Assembly: GCA_021018995.1 (NCBI GenBank)
Contig: CM037597.1
Coordinates: 21,298,887-21,362,886 of the forward strand
DNA length: 64,000 bases
Direction of reading: 5' to 3'
Source: Chloranthus sessilifolius
Lineage: Eukaryota > Streptophyta > Magnoliopsida > Chloranthales > Chloranthaceae
Position numbers and translations under genes: made by a program. The notes under the pieces were generated by a model, which saw nothing but the letters and a program-made list of their open reading frames with translations, was not told the DNA's origin and did not search any database. Of this stretch, positions 50,922-61,521 are shown in pieces (position 1 is the first letter of the stretch; each line of letters begins with the position of its first letter).

Positions 50922-51472
50922 GACTGACTTATGTGGCGGGACATGGTATACTGCTGCGGTGTTTAGGCCCCGCTGTGTATGCAATTACGTCCACATAAAA
51001 AATTGCCCACCTTTTTATTATGGGTGGGGTTATTCACACCCTATTTCCTGTAAGGTGCAAACCCTTTTTCATCATAAAAAGTCATCGACTGCCTTGAGGC
51101 AGAGGGCTGAAGATCATTTTTCGTCCCAATCATCTACATAATAGATCTTGAGATCATGGCGCACCTATCAGACGACCAAATCTCGATTTCACGTGGCACA
51201 CACACCCCAAACGTGACCATTTGAAAGGCATGCCCTATGATCACGGTCACTTTTGGGGATGTGTCATGTGCAATCGATATGTAATCGTCTGATAGGTGTC
51301 CATTATCTTAAGATCTATTGTGTGAATATTGGGATGAAAAAACGATCTATATGATTCAAGGAAGTCAACGAATTTTTCCATAGGAAAATGCAAATAACAC
51401 CACCTTTTGTTATATGGACGACGGAATGCTACATTATCATTGTAGCGTTCAACGCTACATTAGTGTCATTTG
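50922..51472. mobile_element. MITE-like foldback element
   Basis: The two halves are long imperfect inverted repeats. On the left, atagatcttgagatcatggc and cacctatcagacga (about 51140-51173) pair with tcgtctgataggtg and cttaagatctattg (about 51285-51323). Pairing extends outward through the catttttcgtccca / tgggatgaaaaaacg pair, the cgtccacata / tatatggacg pair, and finally the right-end gtagcgttcaacgctac box with ttagtg. There is no coding capacity. The size (about 550 bp) and structure suit a non-autonomous DNA transposon. The outer ends are approximate, and the superfamily (CACTA-like ends are possible) is not proven. Confidence 0.65.
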
Positions 51473-51769
51473 GATGACAAGTGACACCTAATCTGAAGAT
51501 CAAGTGCAAAGGCAATATGGACAAGATCGATCAAGTCCATAGCCCCCAAAAATAACTAAAAATACATCTTATCCACCGTTCAAAATATGGTCAAAGTTCG
51601 AAAAAACTCAATGCACTAGGTTAAAGGGTCGGAAATCAAACTTTGACCATTATTTTGAAGGGACAAATGACGTAAAATTAAAAAAAAAAAAAATTAACTC
51701 GCATGCCATATGACTAATGATCTCAAAAAGGGTGTTTTTCTGAGATCACATGTGACGTGACATTAGATC

Positions 51770-51810
51770 TCAACACTAGTGTAGCATTCAAACGCTACAC
51801 TTAAAGTGTA
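51770..51810. repeat. Second, inverted copy of the MITE terminal motif
   Basis: cactagtgtagcattcaaac then gctacact at about 51774-51801 is the inverse of the terminal box gtagcgttcaacgctacatt then agtg at 51451-51472. The two boxes face each other across about 300 bp. This may be the end of a second, otherwise unrecognised element that starts here, or part of a larger nested inverted structure. Confidence 0.5.
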
Positions 51811-53779
51811 GGGATCCCTCAACCTTACTATATTTGGTTAAATTATAATTAGAATTAATGACTCTTGAATGACAAAAACGATCTACCACCGCTTAATTAG
51901 AATTTTTTATGTCACACTATTGGAGTGTGGTTTCCTAACATGCCAAATTTTTTATTTCACACCATTGAAGTGGGGTTTTGTAATGTGTCATGTGGGATCG
52001 ATTTATGATCAATCTAAATGGTTCAAACAGCAATCCATTATAGGAAAATGTTTTAGTCAAAGAATCATATTGACATAGGTTGATGTGAACCATCTGATTG
52101 GCTAGTTTGAATATCAGCCATTAAAACTAGACAAAATGATTGGTATTAGAGCCCATCACTTTAATCTATCACTTTCAATTTATGATCTATCACTTTGACT
52201 GTGAGAATTACCTACACCTTGCTTACATGACGGTATGGAGGGTCGTGCCATTATAATTATGGGTTGTTTTTATAATAGGTGGTAAACTTTCCTTAGCTTT
52301 TGCATAGAATGAGGATTATTTATAGGTTTTAGAAAAGCTTTATTATTTTTTATTTAACCATATATGATTCCAGGTTTCCTATGATAGCAGGTTGCGTTTG
52401 GGATGATAATTGTAGTTTACAGGTTTTGTAGAACTTATATAATATTTTTATTAAACTATATATGATTCCTGGTTTCCCTTTTGTAGGTGAGATCGAAGGT
52501 CTTATAATTTTTTTATTAAATTATATACGACACCAAGTTTGGTAAAACTTTTATAATTTTTTATTAAACCATATATGAGTCCAGGTTTCCTTTATAGAGG
52601 GGATTGAAAGTCATTTTTGCAAAAGATTGGCAGAAAGATAATTTTTAGGGAGCCATTAGTTGCACTCTGGAAAGTTGGCCTTGCACTAAACTTAAAGAAA
52701 GAGTTGACATTTTAGGGACATGTAACATGTAAAAAGAAAATCTGGGTTGTCTGATTTGAAGTTCATGATATATAGATCAGTGCATAAGATTAGAGCACAC
52801 CACGAGTAGTCAATTGTTGAGTCAGATAATTGCCTTTGACTACATTTAATCACATGATGAAGATTATATTTTGTTCTAATCTTTTGTAGTTAATATCTTT
52901 AAATCATGTCCTTGAAATCCAATGGCTTAGATAGTGCTTTCACATAACAAAGGTCGCCAAACTTGCATGTCTTTCTTTTAAACTTGGTGCAAGGGCTGAC
53001 TTTTCTGAGTGCAACTAAGGGCTAACTTAAAGGTCAGGTCAAAGAGGCATTAGCCAGTTGGTATGCTCTCTCCAATGTAAGTAGGTCACCCTTGTCTTCA
53101 CAAGATGTAGGTTGGGTTTTGTTAGTTAACCCTCACCACTATCGTTGGTGCTCCCTGCTCCGCAATTGTCCAATATGTATGCGTGTCTGCTCCTCAATTC
53201 TCGAGCAGTGCCGGAGACTTTGGGGGCCCAAGGCGAGTTCCTAAAATGGGCCCTCCTTTATATTGATCCTAAAAAAAAATATTTTTTAATAAATAAAATA
53301 ATACTCATTTCTCATATAGTGACAAATTTCTCTAATATTTTTCAAAACTTCGCTGAAATTTATCAAAACAGAAGTTGGACGTAACTTTCAGCGAAATTTC
53401 GATAATTTTTCTGAAATCGCCAAATTTTATTAATTTTAGCGAAATTAACATAATTTTGTCAAATTTAATAAATTTTCTTTTAATTTTGTAGTTTTGCATA
53501 ATAAAAAAAAAATTATAAATATTAAATATAATTTATATATAACATTTTTTGTACTCCCAAAAATTTTTCCAAAACTTTTCAAATTTTTCTTGAAATATCA
53601 AAATATTGTCGAAATTGAAATTTGTCACCATGATTGCTCCTAGTCCTAGATTAGGAATATCTGCATATTTCATTCTGCTATTTTATAATTTGAAAACACA
53701 ACTAATAAGTTAACGAAAATATATTTAAAAAAAAAAATAAAACACAAAAAAATGAAAAACTAAATAGTACCCCATGAAT
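51811..53779. other. Intergenic AT-rich region with degenerate repeats
   Basis: No gene was recognised. Two direct repeats of about 54 bp sit at about 51900 and 51950 (aattttttat, then tcacacta/cattg and ggtttt). A degenerate repeat containing ttattaaa(c/t)(c/t)atatatga(t/g)tcc and aggtttcc occurs at about 52345-52380, 52445-52475, 52510-52530 and 52555-52590. 53250-53640 is very AT-rich, with repeated gaaattt-type strings. A 79-codon open frame at 53145-53384 has no recognisable domain. Confidence 0.55.
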
Positions 53780-53963
53780 TGAGTAACTCAACTAATACTT
53801 TGCATAGCCTTGATCCATTTTTAGCATGCCTCCGATTTAATAGGTCTATAGATCAAATTCAATGAACTTGATCGATGATAACTAGACCCGGTGTAAGAGC
53901 TTGATGCTCATGTACACTGGACTGTGGTGTAGCTGTTTCACACCCAGTCAAGAGAGAAAGTAG

Positions 53964-53971
53964 TATAAATA
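53964..53971 (+). promoter_or_regulatory. TATA box 1 in the 5' LTR
   Basis: tataaata, followed about 30 bp on by a purine-rich leader (gaagagagttaagaagagag). It is conserved in the 3' LTR at 63525-63532. It is a candidate start of the element transcript. Confidence 0.6.
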
Positions 53972-54335
53972 GAAACCTAGGGCATTTATTTCTATTTACT
54001 GCTAAAGGGAAGAGAGTTAAGAAGAGAGAGAGACAAACCTAGGGTTATTCAATGCTACAGTGAGCTGAGATCGATCCATTTGTCAAGGGAAGAACAGACT
54101 AATCGAGCAAGGATCCACCAAGCTGACAACTCCATGGAACCCTAGGCATTCTTGAGCTAGAGGAGGAGATCTCGCTCAAACCTAGGTAAGGAACTTCAAT
54201 ACACATTATAGATGGCTTTCAACAAGCTAAAAGTAGTAGAATCAGGTTGAAATGATGAGAAGAAGTTGAGTTTTGAAGTGGGTTGAACCCGGTGAAACCC
54301 TCATTACGAAGAAAGCGAGGCAATTTGGTCGAAAA

Positions 54336-54500
54336 TCATTTCGACCGATCGAAATAGCCACAAAAGGGCTTTTCGGACTTAAGTGAAATTCGGCCAATTC
54401 GAATTTAGTTTGACCGTCGAACTCTATATAAAGCGAAGGTGATTTTTGGACTTTGAGAAATTCGGTCGAATTTTAATTCGACCGTCGAATTTAAAATGCA
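54336..54500 (+). promoter_or_regulatory. Palindromic tcgaccgatcga cluster and TATA box 2 in the LTR
   Basis: ttcgaccgatcgaaat at about 54340 is followed by degenerate versions (ttcggccaattcgaa, ttgaccgtcgaact, tcggtcgaattttaattcga, ccgtcgaattt). tatataaa lies at 54425-54432 among them. The same arrangement is in the 3' LTR (63888-63975), and a denser version precedes the accessory ORF (61005-61290). Confidence 0.65.
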
Positions 54501-56072
54501 AAATTGCCTTGTAGAATTCGAATTCGAAATTTATTTACGATCGAATTCATCTTTACCATTAACGACCTTAGTATTGAATTGGATTACCGTCGAAATCTGT
54601 TTTCTGGTTTGATTCTGTTTTTATTTGTGGAAACACAGGGGACTTTCCACGATGGGTTGTACATCATTCTAATGAATGAGTGTGCCTTGTTTAGGTGAGG
54701 TTACGTGTGGAAGCGAACCAACCTTCGTGAAGGATGAGCATGCAAGGAATTACTTTGTGAGGTAGGAAAACCATCTATCATGTGCATTGTTTTGACGATA
54801 TGTATCTTGTGTCATGATATGTCTCTTGTTCGATATGACTTAGTATTTGCTTGACATATGATTTTCGGATATGCTTTGACCGTGCTTTCGTTATGTTTTG
54901 ATATATGAATTCGCATAAGTCTTGACATATGTTTCGTATATGCTTCGAGTATGTGACCTCCGTTATGATATGTTCGATATGACGTCATGTGCAACATATG
55001 AGATTTCGAGAGCGTTGTAATATGAGCATGTGTGAGTTTTGGTTTCAAAGTAGTTTTCCTCTAATGTATAGTTATCACAAACACACGGCGATATAAGCTA
55101 TATATACGCACTACGATTTGAGGTTATGTGAATACCCGACCGGCGGTATAACCGTAATTGTGCGGCGGGATATCCGTGACGATCAATGACCAATCCATTA
55201 CACCCTTTGTGATACGTTCGTATGTATGTGTGATACGTTCGTATGCTTTGTGTGATATGTGATCCCTACCGTTTAACGGTACTTCGTCCGGCAAGTGTCC
55301 AACTCTATGGGACCTTGAATATGTGTGAATATGACTCATGTGAGTGACGATGGTGGGTATTCCATCGGGGGCTTGAGGCTATAGTTCCTCATTCTATTAC
55401 TTTAAGTAAAGCACTTTAAGTTTTTCTTTTCATCAGATGATATGTGTGCATGAACATGAATCCATATGTATGTGTGTGTAAAACTATGAGATCACTTTGG
55501 ATATATTTCGTTTTGTTTCGTTTCGCTTTGTCATGCCATGATATCGTATTTGATGTTCGATAAGCATGCTATAAGTTTTACCTATTTGAGCTTGGATGAA
55601 GCTCATTCCTTCACTAATATTTCGAGGTTCGGGAGAAAGTTGGGGCTGAGTTACAGGCGAGGATCGACTTTGACCAGCGAGGATCTAGAGGGCGAACCGG
55701 AGAATTGCTTCCGTTTGTGCCCAGATGTAGGTCCGCCTTAGAACCTTAGATCCATGTTTTGAGAGCTTTTAAAGTTGTAAAAGTATACTCTGTAATTACA
55801 TTTTTTTTTGGATATTCTTTTGGAGGAACCATGTTTGATGAGATGGGTCCTTAGGTGGTTCCAAAGCAGTTCTTTTCCATCTCTAGGGGATTAGAACGTC
55901 TTTTGAGTTATAAATGATAGAAATATGTCTTTTGATGTAAGTTTAAATCGGTGTGGTTCCGCTTAGTATTCCGCTGTGCAACTTTGTGAGACGCAATGTG
56001 ATACAATTATGGGCTCGGCCTTGGCGCGATCCACCAAGCAACCAGTTTTGGCGCAAATTTGGTATCACTGAT

Positions 56073-56084
56073 TGGTATCGAGCA
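56073..56084 (+). other. Primer-binding site (initiator tRNA-Met type)
   Basis: tggtatcgagc matches the usual plant Ty3/gypsy PBS for tRNA-Met except for one missing A, in what should be a CAG. It lies 5 bp after the inferred end of the 5' LTR. Confidence 0.7.
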
Positions 56085-56186
56085 TGGCTTTAGAAGCGTT
56101 AAACAAGTCTTGACCTTTTAGTTTGAGAAGTTGTCGTGTGTAAGGACCTTATTAATGAGACTCTTGTTTCATGGTATATGAATTAA

Positions 56187-57395
56187 ATGGAACACCGTGG
56201 AAGGGGTCGACCAAGAGGTAGGCATACGGCAAGTCTTGTAATGAAGATATCCCATCGAGGATCCGGGAGGATCTAGACCACTTCGATCCACGAGAGAGAA
56301 GTAGAGAAGAGCCTTGAATAAACTCACTAAGGTGATGGAGTCGATAGCAGCGCCCTAGAAGCGTGAGGACGGCGTTGCTTCGCAAATAACAATCTGACAT
56401 CGACCACCACCACCACCACACTACTACCTTCATCATTTGTGGATTTTAGGAGATTGAGACCTCCTGTTTTCCGCAGGCGAGCGGATCCGCAGGCGGAGAA
56501 GTGGATCAAACAAATAGAAATTACTTGAAAGGTTGCGAGCCGAACATGAGAAGGTGGGGTGGGCATCTTTTTGATTGGAAGGAGATCTTGATGCATGGTG
56601 GAGGTCGATTTGAGAAAAAAGAGGTCGAGGTCCACACACACCATGGACACTGGAATCGGTTTGAGTCGGCGTTTAACAAGTACTTTCCAAAGCAAGTCCG
56701 AAATCGGTTGAAGAAGGACTTTGCTAACCTAGTCAAGGAAGTATGACCGTACGAGAGTACGGTAATGAGTTTATAAGGTTGTCAAGGTTTGCACAGAGTT
56801 AGTTCTTGACGGAAGAAATGAAGGCGGAAGGTTTGAAGAAGGCCTCGACCCAATATTCAAGAAAGGGTATCTATCTTTGAGCTTGAGACTTACGCAGAGG
56901 TGATGGGGAAGGCGATAGTGGCGAAAGGATATAAATAAAAGAAAAGATTGGAAAGGAAGCCAGCGTCGGGAGAACAGCGAGTATGACTACTCGGGAATAA
57001 AAAGCGAGGATGCTGCGCGCTCAAGTGTCTAAACCAGCATATTCAAATTTCGAAGGTCTAACACATCTGCCCGATGAGACCATTTAGAAGAGAGGCCTGC
57101 TCAGACTCAAATGCAGGGCATCGATTACTCAAGGACCTTCTCGAGCCGCACCTTCGACTTACGGATGAAGTGTGCTCGTCACGGAAAGTCACACAAGACC
57201 TCGGAGTGCGGAAGAGATACGGTGGATGCTTCAAATGTGGAAAGGTTGGCCACATGATTCGAGTGCCGGACATGAGAAAAGAGGGCTCGTTTGGCCACTC
57301 TGACGTCGGCCGTAGCGATCGGTAGCGACATTGTCGAGGGCGTGCTTTTGCTATCTCTGCGAGGGCGCTCGCGTGAAACACTGAGCGTGATCAAG
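56187..57395 (+). pseudogene. gag (capsid and nucleocapsid), frameshifted
   Basis: The likely start is the ATG at 56187, encoding MEHRGRGRPRGRHT, a typical basic N-terminus of this lineage. The capsid block FNKYFPKQVRNRLKKDFANL is at about 56670-56735. The nucleocapsid zinc knuckle at 57227-57270 reads CFKCGKVGHMIRVP: the first two Cys and the His are present, but the final Cys is missing because about three bases are lost where a gactgc-like string is expected. At least several frameshifts separate these blocks. Gag forms the virus-like particle in the cytoplasm. Confidence 0.82.
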
Positions 57396-57549
57396 GTACA
57401 ATTGCACTTCATTATGATTAAATTCAATTATTATTTTCTTAAAGAAGAAAGTGCATTGTAGAAAGATATAGGTGCATACTAGCATATGAGTGTACATAGC
57501 ATGCGTGTATATGCAGATGTAGTCATGTATATACCGTATAGTGCAGCGC

Positions 57550-57865
57550 AAGTTTATCGCGAGCAGCGACGGTGATCGTTGTGATACAGTTCTAATAGAC
57601 CGAGGTCTACTCACTCGTACATAACTCACTGAATTCGCAAGGAAGTTAAAGATCATACCGGAGGATTTAGAGTTCACACTTGGCGTGACCATTCCTACGG
57701 GTGGCCGTATTTATGAACCGATGTTCTTAAGCCAGTCCACATGCAAGTGGAGAGACCGAGAACCGACCTCATTTTCACCAAGATGCGAGGACTTGATGTG
57801 CTTTTGGGCATGAATTGGCTATCCGCTTATCACGCATAGCGTCGATTGCCTACGGAAGGTGGTTA
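57550..57865 (+). pseudogene. Aspartic protease region of pol, broken
   Basis: Fragments in plus-strand frames match a retroelement protease: TVLIDRGS at the position of the DTGAS active site (altered), EFTLGVTIPTGGRIYEP, and DVLLGMNWLSAYHA near 57800-57840, the usual end of the domain. The catalytic Asp-Thr-Gly is not intact as written. It would process the Gag-Pol polyprotein. Confidence 0.75.
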
Positions 57866-57989
57866 CTTTCCGTCCTCCAAAGCGTAATCATTTCGTTTTC
57901 GGAGAAAAGGAAAAGTAGCACCGATCATCTCCGCGTACGAGCCGAAGAATGATGAAGAATGGATCGATGGATATCTCGCATTTCGCAAG

Positions 57990-58740
57990 AGAAGAAGGAG
58001 ATGAAAAATGTTGTGAATGAGATCCCTATTGCTCGCGAAGTTCAAGACGTATTTGACGAGTTACTGGGATTGCCACGGCCGAGAGATCGACTTCGCGATT
58101 GACTTGGCTCGTGGGCTGAACCAAAGGTCCAAGGCTCCGTCTGAGAATGGCTCCGGTGAATTGAAAGAGTTGAAGGAGCGATTAAGAACTGCTGGATAAG
58201 GGTTTTATCCGAGTGTGTCTCCTTGGGGAGCACCGTTCTTGTTAAAAGAAGGGCGGTCGATGAGACTTTGCATCGACTCGATCTGAACAAGCTCACGATC
58301 AAGAACAAGTATCCGTTTCGAGGATTGACGATCTATTTGATCGTTGCAAGGCAAAATATTTTCAAAGATCGACTTGAGATCCGGATACCATCGATTGAGG
58401 GTGAAGGTCAAGACGACAAAAACGGGCATTCGAGCGAGATATGGACATTACGAGTTCTTAGTGATGCCTTTGGCTTGACGAATCGCGCCAAAGATCATTT
58501 ATGGACCTTATGAATCGAGTGTTCAAACAATATCTCGACACGCATGCGTAGTGGTGTTTGTAGATGATATCCTCATTTATTCAAAGACTAAAGAAGAACA
58601 CGAACATCATCTCGCATTGCCTTGCAAACCCTTCGTGAGCACAAGTTGTATGCCAAACTCAAGTAAATGTGAGTTTTGGTTGGAACAAGTGAGTTTCCTT
58701 GGTCACATAGTATCAATTTGGTGTGACCGTTGACCATAAA
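57990..58740 (+). pseudogene. Reverse transcriptase region of pol, broken
   Basis: Blocks in changing frames: SVSPWGAP (about 58212), then LNKLTIKNKYPF, then MPFGLTN-like sequence at about 58470, then VVFVDDILIYSKTKEEHEHH with the catalytic Asp pair at 58563-58568, then CEFWLEQVSFLGHIVS (about 58665-58710). The order and spacing match a gypsy-type reverse transcriptase. Frame changes occur several times. One is at the GYHQIR block, where CAG appears to be lost (taccatcgattgagg). Confidence 0.85.
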
Positions 58741-58769
58741 GTTGAAGCGGTGTTGGATTGAGCGGCCCA

Positions 58770-59340
58770 AGACCGTGGATCAAATCCGTAGTTTTCTTGG
58801 CTTAGCCGGATACTACTGACGCTTTGTGGAAGGATTCTCCAAGATTTCGGGACCACTTACGATTGACAAGAAAGAATACCAAATTTGAGTGGACTAACGA
58901 ATGTGAGGAGAGCTTCCAAGAACTTAAGAGGCGGCTTACTTCGCTCCAAAGGTTGACTATTCCGTCGTGTAGTGGAGGTTTCTTTGTATATAGTGATGCA
59001 TCTTATGGAGGTTTGGGTTGCGTGTTGAACCAACACAAGAAGGTTGTTGCTCTACTCAAGAGCAGTTGAAAGAGCATGAAAGAAACTATATCCGACACAT
59101 GACTTAGAGTTAGCGGTTGTGTTTATCTCAAAATTTGGCGGCACTACAATGGTGAAGTCTTTGAGATCTTTACCGACCATAAAAAGCCTCAAGTATTTGT
59201 TCACGTAAAGATTTGAACATGAGGCAACGACGGTGGATTGAATTTCTTAAAGACTACGATTGCACAATCCAATATCATCCGTAAAGCTAATGTCGTGGCG
59301 CGATTGAGCCGAAAAGCATACATCTCGCTTAGCTAGCCTC
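58770..59340 (+). pseudogene. RNase H region of pol, broken
   Basis: The connection domain FRDHLRLTRKNTKFEWTNEC then EESFQELKRRLTS is followed by the RNase H start VYSDASYGGLGCVLNQHKKV (about 58988-59050). After a frameshift come TDHK-like sequence (about 59175) and LNMRQRRWIEFLKDYD-like sequence (59213-59262). The first catalytic Asp (SDAS) is present. Confidence 0.8.
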
Positions 59341-59419
59341 ATTTCGGGACTTCATGTTTGAGGACCTTCGCTCTATAATAATAATATTGCGGTTAAGGAT
59401 ACCGGTGTGCTATTGGCAA

Positions 59420-60570
59420 GTCTTACGATCAGCCGACTATTCTTGACCACATATGTGAACTTGACGAAGATGAAGAACTCGTGAAGCTTGACGAAAGGCC
59501 AAACGGAGATTTCACTATTAAAGAAGATGGGTCATTGCTATTTCGCTGAAGGTTGTGTATACCGTCGATGATGAGTCGAGACGGACTATCTTGGATGAGG
59601 CACATAAGTCTAGATATGCCATTCATCCGGTGGTACAAAATGTACCATGATTTGAAGAAGTGTTATTGGTGGAGGGATTGAAGAAGGATATTGCGTAATA
59701 TGTTTCAAAGTGCCCGTGTGTCAACAAGTGAAAGTAGATCATCGACACCCAGCGGGTCTTCTACAACCTCTACCGATACCGGAATGGAAGTGGGAGTCCA
59801 TTTCGATGGATTTCATTGTGGGATTGCCGGGGACGTTGAGACGCCATAATGCCATATGGGTAATAGTGGACCGACTGACCAAGTCGGCACACTTTTTGCC
59901 CTATAACACTACGTACACTGCAAGCAAATTGGCTGAGTTGTATATGAAAGAGATTGTCCGACTACACGGCATTCCTCTAATTTAACATTGTGTCGCATCG
60001 CGGATCCCTTGTACACTTCTATATTCTGGCAAAGATTCCAAGAAGGTATGGGCACGAGATTGGACTTCAGTTCTGCATTTCATCCACAGACTGACGGTCA
60101 GACAGAGAGGGTCAACCAAATTATTGAAGACATGTTGCGAGCATGCATGATCGATTTCCAAGGATCATGGGATCAACATCTGCCCATGATTGAATTCGCT
60201 TACAACAATAGCTAACAGAAAGCATTGGGATGGCTCCATATGAAGCCTTATATGGACGGAGATGCAGTCTCCGATCAACTGGGAGGAAACCGTGATAAGT
60301 TTGTTGTGGGACCGGAGGCGATTAAGAGAAATGCTGAAATTGTGCAGATCATCCGAGAGAATCGTAACCGCAGAGCCGTAAGAGTTACCGACACCAAGCG
60401 CTGCGTAGATTTCCAAGTAGGAGACCATGTGTTCATCAAGATATCTCCAATGAAAGGAGTGATGCGCTTTGTAAAGCGAGGGAAGCTGAGTCCTCGCTAC
60501 GTTGGACCGCTTGAAATATTGGGGAGAGGTGGCGAAGTAGCATATCGGGTCGATTACCCTGCAACTTGAT
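59420..60570 (+). pseudogene. Integrase region of pol with GPY module
   Basis: The N-terminal zinc-binding part is seen around 59590-59730 (an HP box, then [16 protein letters not shown]). The catalytic core has [20 protein letters not shown] (first Asp), TKSAHFLP, then FHPQTDGQTERVNQIIEDML (60079 on) with the final Glu, then FAYNNS. The C-terminal GPY-type segment is VGDHVFIKISPMKGVMRFVK and LSPRYVGPLEIL. Breaks near 59985 (before CRIADPLY) and at 60213 separate the frames. This is the best-preserved part of pol. Confidence 0.88.
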
Positions 60571-60837
60571 CGCGTGCACGACGTATTCCATGTATCTATG
60601 TTGAGGAAGTACGTGCGAGATCCGACCCATATCCTCGATGCACCGCCAGTTGAGGTCTATAGAGACTTGACGGTTATTGAAGAACCTACGACGATTTTGG
60701 ACCGAACTGAGCAAGTGTTGCGTTCGAGACGAATTCCTCTAGTGTTAGTACAATGGAAGAATCACTCAAGGGAAGAGGCGACGTGGGAACGTGAAGCCGA
60801 AATTCGAGCTCAATATCCCGCGTTATTTACGGATTGA
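60571..60837 (+). pseudogene. Integrase C-terminus with chromodomain
   Basis: Open from MHDVFHVSMLRKYVRDPTHI to the stop at 60837. After the LRKYV block comes EEPTTILDRTEQVLRSRRIP, then LVLVQWKNHSREEATWERE and IRAQYPALF, the plant chromovirus chromodomain consensus. Chromodomains guide integration to marked chromatin by binding modified histone tails. A one-base frameshift at about 60562 separates it from the GPY segment. Confidence 0.88.
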
Positions 60838-61278
60838 AAGCTGAAAGGAGGGGTTGAGAGCTGAGAAAGTGATTGTAATTGTAAAGTGTCAAATTCATGT
60901 ATATGAACTGGAAGATTTTGGTTATAAAGACTGAATTTGAAGGTAAGAGGGTGAGAATTTTGATCTGTATGAGAAAACAGAGGAAACAGAAGTTTTCTGT
61001 AAATTTGACCGGTCGAATTCATTTTCGACCGATCAATTTATTTCGATCGAATTATACAATTCGACCGATCAATTATATGGGCAAAGGAAGGCGAAAGGCT
61101 TTAGTTTTAGTGAATTCGGCCGAAAAATTTTTCGACCGATCGAATTTACAGGACAAACGAAATTCATTTTGAATTTCGACCGGTCGAAATTTTTTTCGAC
61201 CGATCGAAATCGTTTCAGTTACCTTTTTAAGTGAATTTCGACCGGTCGAAATCTTTCGACCGATCGAATTTGGTTAGG
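60838..61278 (+). promoter_or_regulatory. Palindromic motif cluster upstream of the accessory ORF
   Basis: Non-coding. From about 61005 to 61268 it holds at least eight copies of a palindrome, ttcgaccggtcgaa or ttcgaccgatcgaa, some degenerate (gaccgatcaattta, cggccgaaaaa), arranged in pairs a few bases apart. The sequence leads directly to the TATA box at 61279. The same motif family occurs in both LTRs ahead of their second TATA box. Confidence 0.75.
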
Positions 61279-61288
61279 TATATAAATA
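61279..61288 (+). promoter_or_regulatory. Candidate internal TATA box for the accessory ORF
   Basis: tatataaata lies 243 bp before the accessory ATG at 61522 and just after the palindromic cluster. The leader between them ends in aaaccctagattttgggaaa, a good plant start context (aaatggc). This suggests a transcript separate from the LTR-driven one. Confidence 0.55.
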
Positions 61289-61521
61289 CCAGGGCAACTG
61301 TTTTCTTGCCCATTCGAATTCTTTTTCGCCGGACGGTTCCTTTTCGGTTTTCAACCACTTTTGAGGTTCCAAGGCCTATAAAACACAATCGCTTTGGGAA
61401 TGATCTAGCCATCACAAATCGGTAAGTTTGTGATTTTGAAGTTCAAATTGTTTTTCGTCTAAGAAATTCCTAAAATCCCTAGAACCCCTAGTTTCCTTCA
61501 GAAAACCCTAGATTTTGGGAA

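Larger units (their letters stand above)
53780..56067 (+). repeat. 5' LTR of chromovirus (~2.29 kb)
   Basis: From actttgcatagccttgatcc (53797) on, the sequence repeats at 63322 to the end of the window. The element's own start, tgtaacatcccgac at 63310, is altered here, so the first bases are approximate. The LTR ends just before the primer-binding site at 56073. Relative to the 3' LTR, about 37 bp are missing near 53825-53850. Most other differences between the LTRs fall on CAG/CTG. LTRs above 2 kb are usual for Del/Tekay-type chromoviruses. Several short open frames inside are not genes. Confidence 0.88.

Noticed and set aside
53145-53384. Open frame next to a gggggcccaaggcg string resembling sequence near hAT transposons
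   Set aside because: The similarity is vague and no transposase motif or terminal repeat was found.
54504-55741. Several open frames of 64-78 codons on both strands
   Set aside because: They lie inside the LTR and show no protein similarity.
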